From: Phoebastria nigripes
Taxonomy: Eukaryota; Chordata; Aves; Procellariiformes; Diomedeidae
Length of the DNA: 64,000 nt
NCBI GenBank assembly: GCA_035582835.1
Contig: JAYKAV010000300.1
Coordinates: 1,434,128 to 1,498,127, forward strand
Reading direction: 5' to 3'
Below the pieces are notes generated by a model, which searched no databases, was not told the DNA's origin, and saw nothing but the letters and a program-made list of their open reading frames with translations. The position numbers and the translations under genes were made by a program. This document shows positions 36,926 through 48,895 of this stretch, piece by piece. Position 1 is the stretch's first letter. Every line of letters starts with the position of its first letter.

Positions 36926-39900
36926 TTTTCTACAGTTACATGATTTCCTGGTGAAACAGGAGAGCCAGGCCAGCCGGTGGAGCACTGCTGAGCCCAGCTG
37001 GGCACACAGCTGCAGTCCGTGGCAGCCCTGGCAGTATTAGAGAGGTATTTGTTTAAATGGCAAACACAGAACAGGAGGGATCAGAGCTAACACGCTCTGA
37101 CCAGGAAATGGTGGGCAAAGAGGGAGTGGGTATTTGCTGTCACCGGCATTTACTGCTTAAAGTCAATATTGGTAAATCAACCAGAAAGTTTTCTTACCTG
37201 TGCAAGACCAGTGTCTTGCAGGGTGGAATGGCTTTTCATTGACTTCTGGTGGCCTCTGGCTCTAAGTTGCTGGCCCACTTCTTTCCGTTCAGGCTTAGCT
37301 ATGACTTCACTTCTGCTAAGGACCAGAAAACTCTCCCAGCTCAAAACATCACCCATGAGCAACAGCCTACCACAAACCACCCCTGACTTTCTGCGAATGC
37401 AGGGGACCCCATTTCACAAGAGCAATTTGAGAAGTGGGAGGCCAGGGTGCACAAACCAAACAACCTCTCTTCTCCCATAGACCTGGAAGCATGTTTCCTG
37501 GAAGGATATTGAAAGGTAATTGGCAGTGGACAGAGGAGAGTCTCGTTCTCCTGGTATGATGTCAGCTTCCCTTTCCTCAGCTGTCCTGTCACGGCTGTCA
37601 GGATGCCCTCAGGATGGCTCCCCACACTCTTGCAGGACATGGGGAGCCCCATAGCTCACAGCGGCATCGTCAGCCCCACCCAGTTGACATTAACAAACAC
37701 CAAGCTGAATCTCACAAGTGAGGAGACAATCATAGTGGTCGTACCCACTGCATATCACAGCATGTCTGCCTTNGTCTGCGTGGCTCAGGTAGCAGATCAG
37801 AGTGTCCTGGAAAAGCCTCACGCAGCCCTTTCACCAGTACAGCACAGCAAGGAGGAGAGCATTGTGTTGGGCGCTGACACAGCTGCCTGTGCTGGCCCCA
37901 TAGCTCAGAAGCCATCTCCCTGCACCCATCACCTGCTCTTCATCACCAAGAAGGCTACAGTCAGTTAAAGGTCTCTGACCTCCCCCAGTTTTCCCCTTCA
38001 TGTCAGACCCAGACCCTACTTGTCATACCAGAGGGTGAAAATTTCCTTTATTGGACACTCTGTTAATGGTCCTGGGTAAAGACATCTCTCTGGGGCTCAG
38101 GAAGGAGGGAAAGGAGGGAGAAGGTCATGCATTGCATCTGCAAAACAGCAGCCTCNCTCCCCTAGATACAGCTGCCCTTGCCAGCTTGTCCACAGCTCCA
38201 TTCAGACAGCAGGACCTACCTCAGGGGTGCATGTGGACCCCCACATGTCCAGCTTTGCATCCGTATAAGCAAGAGGTCTGTTACCTGTCCTCTCTCCAGA
38301 AAGAAACAGTGAAAGTGCCGATAAGGAGGGCTTTATCTTTCCCTTGGTTATTTTGTGATAAGGTTTGTTGCTTGCAGGCACACCTTTCTTACTGGCTGCC
38401 AAAGAAGCCAGTTAGAGTGAGAGCAGCTGTAAGACAGAGCATGCGGTTCCCCGGGGTGACTCCAGGACCTCGTGGCCACAAAAGGCATCTCCACAGGGAT
38501 GGACAGAGATGCTTTCTCTGGTCCCCGTGAGCCTCTGCCCATAGGGAGCTTCCCAGCCCTCGCAGCGCAGGATCAGCACCACTGCCCTTGTGTGTTTCAT
38601 CAACGAGCATTGCCCCGTGCTCACAGAGATCTCACCCTGCCAGGCCTTCGCCACCTCCTACAGCTCCACTGCAACACCGGAGAAGGGTGGACGTGGTTGT
38701 TTTGTGCCCTCCTTGACTGACGGGGGCTGTGAGATGAGTCTAAACCCTCCCAGAAGTTGCTTCTCCCCAAAATTTGAAGAGCTCTGGGAACCAGGAGAGC
38801 CTAAATGTCTGCAGACATGGAGGCAGGTAGTGTGGCTCATTCCCCCTCCCGGTGAGCACTGCAGAGGGTTGGAGAGCTGGAAAGAGCCACCAGCTCTTGC
38901 TGGCCTCCACCATGGCATGTGTGGGGCTCCACCAGGCAGAAGGGTCTCCTGGCCCGCCTGGCAGCAGCAGACCCTACAGCCCAGCCTCCTTGCAATGTGC
39001 TGCAGACACCACACTTATACGAGGACCCCAGCACAGGTTTCGTGGTGGTGCTCAATCATAACATGGCTCCTGCCCCTGGCTCCCATTCAGTGGAGCTGGT
39101 GCAGCCTCAGCTGCCTTCACCCAGTGCCTTGGTCTGGCGACAGCATCCTCCCCGGCTACAGCTCCCTCCATGCTACAGGGCTTCTGCGAGGCTGTCAGGT
39201 TATGCCTTAAGTATTTGGGGTTATGAACGAGGTTTGTGTAGTTCATGGCGGAAGGTGAGAGATCTTGCTCTGCTCCCATTGGTATCAGTCACTCAAGGGA
39301 AGAGCGCAACCTTGCGTTAGCCGAGATGTCTATGGAGACCAAAACAGTGCCAGGACACCTGCATAGGAATACCTGTCCCTCCTGGAGCTGCCTGTGGGGA
39401 ATGGGCTGCATTTGCTTGGTTATGGGGCTGCTGGATGCTTTCTGCTTTGACACCCACCAGGTGCTTTAGAGCTTCTGGCGGCGTAACTGCAGAGGTCATC
39501 ACAGGATTTCAGGGTGGGGAGGCTGTGCTAAGCGCTTGTGAGCGCTTGCCCCTCATGTGATGTCCCTGGGACTGAAGCAGGGGCAGGTGTCTGTGATGTC
39601 CATCCTGTCACTGGAGAGACTGTTACTGGTGTCACTGGTGACATGTCACATCTGCTGAGACGCAGAGCCTGCAGGGGGGCTCTGGGACAGCAGTACCAAC
39701 ATCTCCAGAGACACAAAAATATCCATAAATCCCCCAATCGAGGGTGACCTCAGGGCCTGGGCAGCCCTCTGATCTGGGAGACAGGCCCTTGGTAAGTCAG
39801 ATAATGGCAATAGAGACCTCCAGCCCACCCCAAGAGGAGAAAGACCCTCTGTGTCAGGATATTACAGGAATGTAAGAGAGCCACCGCCCCTGCCACACAC

Positions 39901-40620
39901 CGGAGAGAAGACCACAAGACCCCAAATGTGAGAAGAGAGAGAGGGTGCCCCATTTCTTCCTGGCATCAGGAGAAATCCTGGGTGCGTGGCTAGGGAGCCA
40001 CGGACACAGCAGCTGTGCAGAGTGGCTCCTGTCTTTGCCCCAAATGGCATTTCTCTGACAGAAGTGTATGGTTCAGCCAACTTTCAGCCTGTTGCACTCA
40101 GCTGTTTTCAACCATCTTTTGTCTGCCTAACGGCGGCTCAGCAAGGTCGGAGTGAGGTTGACCCTGAAATTGAAAACAAAACACTTTCCAGGCTTTAGGA
40201 AAGCAAGCTGTTTACTGGGGAGGAAAACACACTGTGAGAAAGACCTTCAGACTGAAGATAATAACACAAAGGGCTGTAGGGTTTATCAGGTGCAGGAAGA
40301 AGCCAAAGCCAGGCAGCTCCAGCCAGCTAAAAATCACGGTGGGTTTCAGCTTCGCAACGCCACTTGCATTTCTGCAAATCAGAAATGCCTTTCAGAAACG
40401 TGGATGGATGCTGGTCTGTACACTTAAACTGCAGCGTGGTGGGGCACCGTGCAGCCCTCTGTGGGACCACCACCCAGGTGAAACAACCTGCCAGCAGAGA
40501 GGGTGAGGGGTCATGAGCCGGAGGCAGCAGGCAACTCCCAAAGGACTGCCTTTGCACAAGCGACTGCATTCCCTCTCATTGTAACTTGAAAGAAGCATAG
40601 AAAGCAGAGTGACCAGGAGA
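36926..40620. other. Intergenic DNA between CR1 relic and HEMGN 3' end
   Basis: I see no gene supported by family resemblance or splice signals. Several open frames of 60-200 codons exist on both strands (the longest about 38590-39210, plus), but they look like chance frames in GC-rich DNA. Confidence 0.4.
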
Positions 40621-40628
40621 GCGTGGGC

Positions 40629-40634
40629 TTTATT
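40629..40634 (-). terminator. Poly(A) signal of HEMGN
   Basis: AATAAA on the minus strand lies about 95 bases downstream of the HEMGN stop codon. Position and strand fit the end of the HEMGN transcript. Confidence 0.7.
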
Positions 40635-40729
40635 ACTCACGAGGAAGGAGCTGGTCAAAATCACTCTGCAGTACTTATCAGAGTTTGTCAGGCAGGAGTC
40701 AAAACATGGAAAAAAACCCAAACAGAAAA

Positions 40730-43700
40730 TTAAAATAGAACGTGTGTGCTGTATTCGTTATCCTGGTGGTCATTTTCCAGAGGAGTATTCAAAGCTTCTG
40801 GTATTTCTGCTTCTGCTGGTTTCAGCACCTCTTCTTCACCTATAAGGCATGTAAGAGACAGATCATTTCATATTGGGGGGCTCTCATGCGTTATCCCGCC
40901 ATGCCGTGCTAAAGCCCCCATGGCCAGACTTCTGCGATTGCCTGTGATGTTAGGTAGCTCCTGGTGGCCTGCCTGCTCTTCAAANGACATGGCAATCCCA
41001 GAGGTTGTGGAGGGGAGTTGGAGAGGGTAAAGCCCCAGTGGGTTTAAAGGCAGGAGGCAAATAAATGCAGCCCTGATGCTTGCCCATTTCAAGATCTCAG
41101 GGCTGGGAGCTGGACTGGTGTGATGTGCCCCAGTCAGCCCCAGTCCCCAAGATGCAGAATGATTGTTTTCCATGTCACGAGGGCATTGCACGCCTTGCAG
41201 NGAGAGGCCTCTTCTTCTCCCCTGGCACAGACATTGCTGGAAATGCAGTAATCGGGGGTCAGAGGATGCTCACGTCCTCTGAAGCAGATCCTAGGTTTTC
41301 CTGGTTTTGAAGCAACCTGCACGCTTGGCCCACTGACCGCTAAAGTAAATGTGCTCTCCTCTTCCCAAGCCAGATCTGGGAGCAACTCCTGCTGGCCCAA
41401 GCTGCATTAGTTGTAAATGGATTTCCTAAGCCCAGACGGCAATCTGCCGTTCAGACCAGCTTAGTGCGCTCCGTGCCTCAGTCCTGGCAGGTCCCAAAGG
41501 GGTAGTTCCCTGCAGACACCCACCCCTTGCCCTAGTGCCCACCTTTCCCTCTCCTCCACTCCGGTGTCTGCCCCAAAACTGTGGACAGTGCGTGTCCGGA
41601 CTTTGGCTCTCCCTGACCAGCTCTGGCCTCAAGTGACCGCATCTTCTCTCCGCAGCATCTCTGCCCTAACCTGGCTCTTGGCAGAGCCACAGAGCTGTCC
41701 TTAGGACAAGGAGCTATTTAGGACCAGGGACCACAGACCCCATGCCAACGACTCTACTGACAGTAGTGGGCTTTTTATCACTCCCTACGACTTGGAAAGC
41801 ATCTGTCCCCACAGCCCCAACATCCCCCCCGCCCCTTTCACAGCTACCCAAGTCACATTTGGTGGGGCAGCGACCCGTGCCCTAGTGGTGTTGCGGGCTG
41901 GTAGTCGATAAGGTGGGCAACCTTGGCTGACAGTCCTCAAGAGGCGGCACTGCACTGCCCCCCCAGCCCGCACGGGGCCAGCGGCTCTCCGGCAGCTCAC
42001 CCGCGGGATCCTGGATCCTGGCTGCCAGCTCCCCCTCCACCGCTCCCGGTTGCATCCCACTGACCAGGTCCTGGATGGTCAGCATGGGCAGCTGTTCTTG
42101 ATGCACTGGCTCAGGTGGTGCCAGCTTGGAGGGTGCTGGCTCAGCCTCCTCCTGTGGGTCGGGCTGGGGGTCTGGCTCTGGTTCTGGCTCCGGGCTGGGC
42201 TCCACTGCCGGCTGGTGGCCCCGTCCTCGCCTGGCTCCTCTGCCTCTCCTTTGCCGTTTGTTCTTCTCCTGCTCCCTGCCAGGGGATTTCACAGGGATGA
42301 AGAGTTGGGCCTGGGGTGGAGGACTTTCCCTCCTGCCCCAAGGCCGCTTTGCTGGGCCCCTGGCTGTGATCGCAACCCAGTCCATCCCAGCAGAAGCTGC
42401 ACTTCTGCAGCCCTTCTCCCCAGCCCCGCACGGTAGCCTCCTGTGGCCACACTGTGGGGCGGCAGCTTGGGCACCGAATTTTTCCCCAGCCACACGCTGT
42501 GGTTGAGGATTGCTTGCCACCCAACCCACCACTTACATAACCCACCCCCCGTCCATGTCTGCCCCCCAATGCCTGCCTAGACCTTCAGCAGCTACCAGCT
42601 GCAGGTCACCTTTCCCCACCGAGGACTGATGAGGCCCAGCTTGGCTCTGTCCTTGTGCTAAGATGGAGGGGCTGGGCTGCCATGCCTGGGCTCAGATTAA
42701 GTGCACCAAGAAAATGACTCCACAGCATAAACAAGATTTACCTCAGAATCCACTGAACTGAGTCTTTCTCTTGGGCTTCTGCTTTTCTTTTCCGGAGTAG
42801 CTCCCGGTCTCTCAAGCGGCGGGTGATGATGACATCTACAAGGACAAACTGAGTGCTAACATGACATCCTGGACAAAGGACAATTTGATCCCTCCCCGCT
42901 TGGTGACAGAGCACTGATGCAAGAGGCCATGCTCTTTTTGTCGTGAAGTAGGTCTTGATACAAAACTGCTTGGGCACTGTGCTTCCAGCTCAGCCTCAGT
43001 GGGTAGGATCTGATGACACACCACCCAAAGCTCCCAGGCTCCTGCACTGAAAGTTACTCTAAATTTCTAGCTGCAGTTTTCTTCCTGCTGCTGCAGCCTT
43101 GGAGTGACCCTTGTCCAACCTACTCACCACTGTAGGGACCTGGGGCCTGATGGAAGCACGGGGCAGGCTTCCCATGCCATGAGGACACCATGAAATCCCT
43201 TGGTCAGACATCAGTACAAGCTGCAAGATAATTCTTCGTGTTTGCTCCATTGTTACCCTTTTCCCTAGATAGCTGCAACTGGCTACTGCTGAGATTAAGA
43301 TGCTCGTCTAACTAACTAAGGAGAAAGCCTTGCCCTGCAGAACAGCCAGCCCTACAACATAGGAACAGGTCTGTGGGGGTGAGGGGGTGAGCCAGAGGGC
43401 ACAGGTTTTCCCATACACAGATGCTCATCTGTATTAGGCTGAAACCCTAATGGGGATGGTGAGCCAACCAGAGACCAGAACAGGGCTAGTACACACTGCT
43501 GGGGGTGAGGAAACTGGTCCCAAAGACCACACAAGCAGCCCCAAGCTGGTCTGCAGCTACGAAGAAGACTATGGCAGGGCTGAAGACAGACTGACTCATG
43601 TGAGAAAGCTCCAATGCTGACTTTACCATTTGGGCAAGATGTGCAGGTTACCTACAGCCACCAGGAGAAAGGGGCACCCCCCAGGTCCCAGTCACCCTGC

Positions 43701-46123
43701 TCAATGCCTTCTTAGGCCATTTCACTGGCTGCGAAGGGCTCCAAATGGCTTCCTGAGGCAAAGACATCTCAGCCATCTACACCTGGGCGAATGAATTCCT
43801 GAACTTCACTGAAGCCAGCACTGAACTTCTTCCCCCATGTCTTTGTCCTAACAGACAATATCCCTGATGATGCGGCAATAGGTTTTGTGGTTTCTGATCC
43901 AGTCAGCCCTGAATTTTCTAGCTTGGACTCCAGCCTGTGATAATAAAGATGTGACTTAGATCAAGCAGCATGAGACTGCTCCCTTGCGACAAAGGGCATT
44001 GTTCAGGAGCAACACCACTTCCCCGGGGGCCTGGAAGGAGAGGGGAGTCTTCCCACGCGTACACTGAAGAGGTCACAAAAGCGCTGATTTTCATAGTTTC
44101 AACAAAACCCACACAATGAAAAAGCAAAACTATGACCTGCTCCTTCCAGATGTAATCAGATCCAGCTCCTTCCACAAAAAGCCTCAGCTTACCCTAAAGT
44201 ATTAGGTCAAATCAGTGAAGAATGGTCATTTCGTCATTCCCTTGTCCAGCTGGGAGAACTGGCAAGGTGAGAAGGACTTGCGAGGCTGAGCTGGGACTAC
44301 AGCTCTTGTATCCCAGATGTCTGTTAAACGCAAGAAAAAACGTAGTCCAGGACAGAAAAAAGCAAAACTGACAGCAGGAGCCAACCTCTACCCAAAGTAG
44401 ATCTTTACACAAGACACTTCTGATAAGTAATAATAATCTTGCAGAAATTTAGCTTGGAAAGTATTTCTGTTGGTCTCTGTTCTAATGTCCTCATCAAAGC
44501 AGGGCCAACTTTAAAATTACATCAGGCTGTCCAGGACCTTGTCCAGGGAAGTTGGAAATACCTCAAAGCCCACCTCTCTGGTCTCCGCACCACTCTCACT
44601 GTTAATTTTTTTTCCTTTCCATCCAGCCATGTTTGCAACGTGGACCTAGTGCCTCCTGTCCTGGAGTCTGGCTCTCCCTTCTCTGTAACCCCTGTTAGGC
44701 AGAGGATGACTGCGATGAGATNTCCCTCCCAGCCTTCTCTTCTCCTGGCTGAACAAGCCTGGTTTCCTCTGCCTGTCCCCATATGTCATCTGCTCCAGCC
44801 TTTAGCAATCTTGGTGGCCCTGCACTGGACTCATCCCAGTATGCCTTTGTCTTTCCTGTGCTGAGTTACCCAAATCTGGGCATGGTATTCCAAGTGCTGT
44901 CTAATAATAATAACAGCCACCATCACAACCACAAAATAAAAAATAATCCTACTTTCTGTTGCCTATTAGTTTTTCTGTTCTTTTATTGCCCTTTTTTGTA
45001 CGGTAGTTCCAGGAGCCGCCTTTGCTCTGAGCACAGTAGAGCATACAGGAGAAGACGGCTCCTCTCCTAAAAAAATTCCAGCCTAACCAGATCAATGAGA
45101 AAGGGCACAGCAGGATGCGATACAGATTGGAAGGCCACATGCAACAACAGTGCCAGAGTTTCTCTGTCGTGGCAGGGGCATCTCAGCATGACCAGAGATG
45201 GTGTCAGCCTCTGAGATGAAAAACACTGCGCTTGGACTGCACAATGTACAGCCAAGTAGATGTTCCCCAAATGGGAGGCTGTTCCCCAACGTGAAGCAGT
45301 ATCAGAGGCAGCAGGGCACAGCCAGCAGGAGATGACTCTGCCATCCACATAGCAAAAGGAAGCTGCCTGGGAAGATGAGGTTACAAGTTGCAGTAGCATC
45401 TGCATAGGGCTTCAGTTTAACTGCTGAAGTACATAATCCCTTGCACATCCCTTTGCAGTCCAGATGATAACTTTCTCTCCCTTTCAAAATGTCTTGTGAG
45501 CCGTAAAAGCATTTTTAGCTGCTTGCAATCAGTCTCCTTCCCAACCCACTGTAAGCAAATTGTTTTGCACAGGTAGCAAACACCCCTCGTTAATTTCAAA
45601 CTGGTCCGAGAGAGCACTCCCGCAGCTGTTCCAAAGCTCTCTGTCACCTGCTAGCACTAGGAGGAAAGATCACAGTAAAACATCTGCATCCTGATGAAAA
45701 ATTATTTAGCAGAGGACACAAAGATACAGAGATGAAATGAAAAGAAAAAAAATCCATCAGGCTAAGAGAACAATGAGACAGTATTGCCAGTCTGCAAACA
45801 GACAATATATTGATGCTGCCTGAGGAACTTTGTCTGAGTTGAAAAGCCTTTATAGGTGCTTCTGCCTTTGTGATCTGAAACACAACATGGAAAAAGCCAC
45901 ATATATTTGCAGTTAAATGTGCATCCTCCATCCCCCAAGCATAAACTGCTAATTATTAACTCCTTTTTTAGAAACCACTGGTGACAAAGATCATTCTCTC
46001 CTCTCTCCGAAAACTCAAGTTAGGAGTGGTCTCATCATTACCTGGCACAGCATACTCCTCACGGGCTGCAGAGGGTGGCAGGGAAGAGTCCGAATAAGCA
46101 TGATCTTTGCCTAAACTCTCCAT
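40730..46123 (-). CDS. HEMGN: Hemogen, four coding exons
   Basis: Coding exons (minus): 46123-46042, 42835-42742, 42275-42001 and 40839-40730. They join in phase through GT-AG introns to 561 bases, or 186 residues. HEMGN is a nuclear regulator of blood-cell growth and differentiation; in chicken it is also linked to the early male gonad. Exon 1 starts MESLGKDHAY, like human MDLGKDQSH. Exon 2 carries RRLRDRELLRKRKAEAQEKD, nearly identical to human SLRNRELLRKRKAEVHEKE. Exon 3 opens with the basic REQEKNKRQRRGRGARRGRG (human GEQKKRKQQRTGKGNRRGRK), then a Pro/Glu/Asp-rich part. Exon 4 ends in ENDHQDNEYSTHVLF (human ENDVYSYVLF). RKRK in exon 2 and the exon 3 basic run are probable nuclear-localisation signals. 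Human hemogen is 484 residues; most of its acidic repeat region is missing here. Reading through the exon 3 donor (42001/42000) would instead stop at 41882 and lose the conserved tail, so I prefer the spliced form. An upstream noncoding exon is possible. Confidence 0.93.
44663..44905 (-). mobile_element. CR1 LINE fragment in HEMGN intron 1 (reverse)
   Basis: Reading + it runs from GAGTCTGGCTCTCCC through GTAACCCCTGTTAGGC, CTTCTCTTCTCCTGGCTGAA, ATCTTGGTGGCCCTGCACTG and ATGGTATTCCAAGTG. This is the reverse complement of the last part of the CR1 coding region. Moderately diverged; limits are approximate. Confidence 0.8.
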
Positions 46124-46238
46124 TGCTCTTTGCAGTTTTAAATAGAAAGCAGCTTAGTTCCCTGGGAACAGCATCTGGAGATACTGGTGCAGCATAATGA
46201 GAGCTTGAAAAAAATGCAGACTGCCCGCCCAAAACCTC

Positions 46239-46284
46239 TTATCTGGCCAGGCCACTAGTAGGGTAATAATATTCTCCTTATCAG
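46239..46284 (-). promoter_or_regulatory. Pair of GATA motifs upstream of HEMGN
   Basis: On the HEMGN strand, AGATAA (46244-46239) and CTGATAAG (46284-46277) lie about 116 and 154 bases upstream of the start codon. Both match the WGATAR consensus for GATA factors. Mammalian HEMGN is an erythroid gene and a GATA1 target, so two sites at this distance are a plausible proximal promoter module. Binding itself is inferred. Confidence 0.5.
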
Positions 46285-46299
46285 AGTGCAAAGGTGTGT

Positions 46300-48363
46300 G
46301 AGTTTCTGCCCAGGATCTACCGTGTGGATTGCAAAACATGTTAGTGGTTTTTTAGAGCAAATAAGTCCACTTCAGACAGGAAATTTGCACTCACTGCTGC
46401 TAAACTGTGACTCAAGTGCCCTCCTTTATAGTAGAGAGAAGCTGCACAGCAGGGCAGGATGCAGCACTGCCTTGCTGCTGGTTTCCACAGTGAGATGCAG
46501 GAAGGTGGTGTTAGTCCCTGAGGACCCCTTGCGAGGTCTGAAACGGGACGTATGCTATTTGAAAGGTGTTTGCATAGGACCCTAGCAGTCCTGGTGGGAG
46601 GGGACCTCCAACTCCACTCCACCAGCTTCCCCTGCACCTGGCAGGGCATGGGAGGCCCAAAAGTGCCCGGTGCAAGCACCACCCAGCAACACCCAAAACA
46701 TCAATGGGCCATCAACGCTCCAACCCAAACCCAAAACACAGCACGCCCCCCCCAGCTACTGGGAAGAAAGTTAACTCTGTCCCAGCTGGAACCAGGACAG
46801 TGCCCCTCACAGCAGGACTGTCTGCTGCACGAGGTCCGGGCGGCTGTGGCATCANATGCTTTGGAAACCCCCAAGCCAAATTCATGTGACCTGTCCAAGG
46901 GCTGCATCACCTTTCTGTGAAATCCAGACAAAATAATGAATCCGTACCAGGACTCCAGCCAAGGGCCTGTGCGTATTGAGGACTTCCCAATGACTCGTTG
47001 GTCCAGTACCCCGTGGATCAAGGCTATGAGCAAAGAACTTCCCTCATGAAGCAGGATGGCAATGGGCAGCCACAGTAAAACCAGTGGGAAGACCCAGCTG
47101 GTCCTTTGCTCCCACAGGAGGCTATCCCTTAGTGGTTGCTCCTAGCTCCCTGTTGCCCATTGCAGCCCCAGACCTGCACAGCATGCAGGCTCACACAGCC
47201 TCTGTAGGACCATCTTCGGGGTCAGTATAGCTGCAAAGGGGAAGCTTCTGCTTGGTACAATGGCTTCGATCCTGAGATCCTGCTCCCTACTCTGCAGTCT
47301 GCATAGCTGGGCCCCCAGGTCAGTCTGCCTCAGTTTCCTGCATGTGAGATGAGGTGGGAATCCTGGCCTCCTCTGCAAACTGCCTTCAGAGTTTCTCATG
47401 CCAGGATAGCACAGAAAAGCTTAAGATTATACCTGTGCTGGATAGATACCTGTGCATATACTGATGTGCTGGATCCAGCAGATCAGGGACAAGTCACCAC
47501 TTTGGCCAGTTTCTAACACACTCAGTGCCAGAGTATTTGGGATTCAGCTTCTACCTGCACTTTTCTCCACGAGATACTCAACTGCTTATGCTCTGGTGAG
47601 GTGCTAGTGCCCCTACCCACCCACCCCCCAAATGAATTCAAAGTAGCTCCAAGGCTGGTAGAAGAACCCAACAAAGTGGCTGCCCCCAGGTCCTCTGGGA
47701 ATTGCTTGCCTTTCATCGCAGGGATGATCCCACCTCCTCGTGCAGTCCCAAGACTTGCCCTGGAGCAGAGCAGCTCCTCAGGGGTGAGCAGATCTGGCCT
47801 GCCTNCAGTCCTTGCCAGCTTTTTTTTTTTTAATGTACAGCCTTTGCTATCTGCAGGTTCTCTCTCTAGGTCTCTGGAGGCTCCAGAGTTTGAAATTTCG
47901 TGCATATGGGTTTCTTAAGATGTAACCTGGGGGTCCGTGGTCATCTCTGATGCCTTTCTGCTTATCCCTTGAGTTACCACTTCACTCTAGGGCTCCTCCC
48001 CTGTGTCCACTGCAGATTACATGGTACCTCCAGATAGGTGGGGCAGGTTTAACAGCCCCAAAAGAAGCAGCAGGGTGGTGGCAGCAGAGCAGATATGGGC
48101 AGGCTCTGATACGGGAGAGTGGGCCAGGAGCATGGATGGCATAAAGAGATGTGAGGCTTCTAAGTCATTCACAGGGGAGTTTCTTGTAGCTCAGTCACAA
48201 GTGAAGGCAAGGTGTCCCATGCTGGTGAGGGTGTCCATGTTCCAGCACTGTGTGATGCTACATGGCCCTGGGGTCACCCTGCCTCATGCAGACATCCTGA
48301 AAACTGTATCTTGCAGGATGCTCTACCATGCAAAGACAGTGCTTGGGGAGGAGGAAAACATAT
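46300..48363. other. Intergenic DNA between HEMGN and SPINK4, part 1
   Basis: No gene is recognised; in particular ANP32B, the human neighbour of HEMGN on this side, is absent. A MIR-like fragment lies near 47322-47362. Confidence 0.4.
47322..47362 (+). repeat. MIR-like ancient SINE fragment
   Basis: It contains CTGCCTCAGTTTCCTGCATG followed by TGAGATGAGGTGGG, resembling the MIR 3' segment. Short and diverged. Confidence 0.35.
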
Positions 48364-48895
48364 CACACCTCGAATACTGTGTTCAGTTTTGGGCCCCTCA
48401 CTACAACAAGGTATTGAGGTGCTGGAGTGCATCCAAAGAAGAGCAACGAAGCTGGTGAAGGGTCTAGAGAACAAGTCCTATGAGGAGTGCTGNAGGAACT
48501 GGGGTTGTTTAGTTTGGAGAAAAGAAGGCTGAGGGGAGACCTTATCGCTCTCTACAACTACCTGAAAGGAAGTTGTAGCGAGGTGGGTGTTGGTCTCTTT
48601 TCCCAAGTAACAAGTGATAGGACAAGAGGAAATGGCCTCAAGTTGCACCAGGTTTAGATTGGATATTAGGAAAATTTCTTCCGTGAAAGGGTTATCAGGC
48701 CTGGAAGGGTTATCAAGGTTTCCTGGAACAGGCTGCCCAGGAAAGTGGTTGAGTCACCATCCCTGGAGGTATTTAAAAGAGGTGTAGACGTGGTGCTTAA
48801 GGACATGGTTTAGTGGTGGAGTTGGCAGTGTTAGGTTGGACTCGATGATCTTAAGGGACTTTTCCAACCTAAATGATTCTATTCTATGATTCTAT
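48364..48895 (+). mobile_element. 5'-truncated CR1 LINE copy
   Basis: It begins inside the CR1 reverse-transcriptase frame at CACCTCGAATACTGTG and aligns by eye to the copy at 60641-62334 through the C-terminal coding part and 3' untranslated region. It ends with the diagnostic ATTCTATGATTCTAT tail. Small deletions and stops break the frame. Moderately old; the truncation point at the 5' end is sharp. Confidence 0.9.

Noticed and set aside
41882..42532. An uninterrupted 216-codon minus-strand frame as the whole HEMGN exon 3
   Set aside because: Its start lies in intron sequence and its end ignores a strong donor at 42001/42000. Splicing gives in-phase joins to exons with clear human counterparts, including the conserved C-terminal tail.
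42738..43024. Two overlapping minus-strand frames with several cysteines resembling a zinc-binding domain
   Set aside because: Most of the cysteines lie in intron 1 of HEMGN, upstream of the acceptor at 42836. Only the part from 42835 down is coding.
46131..46145. TATTTAAA on the minus strand as a HEMGN TATA box
   Set aside because: It is only about 15 bases from the start codon, too close to place transcription start before the coding region.
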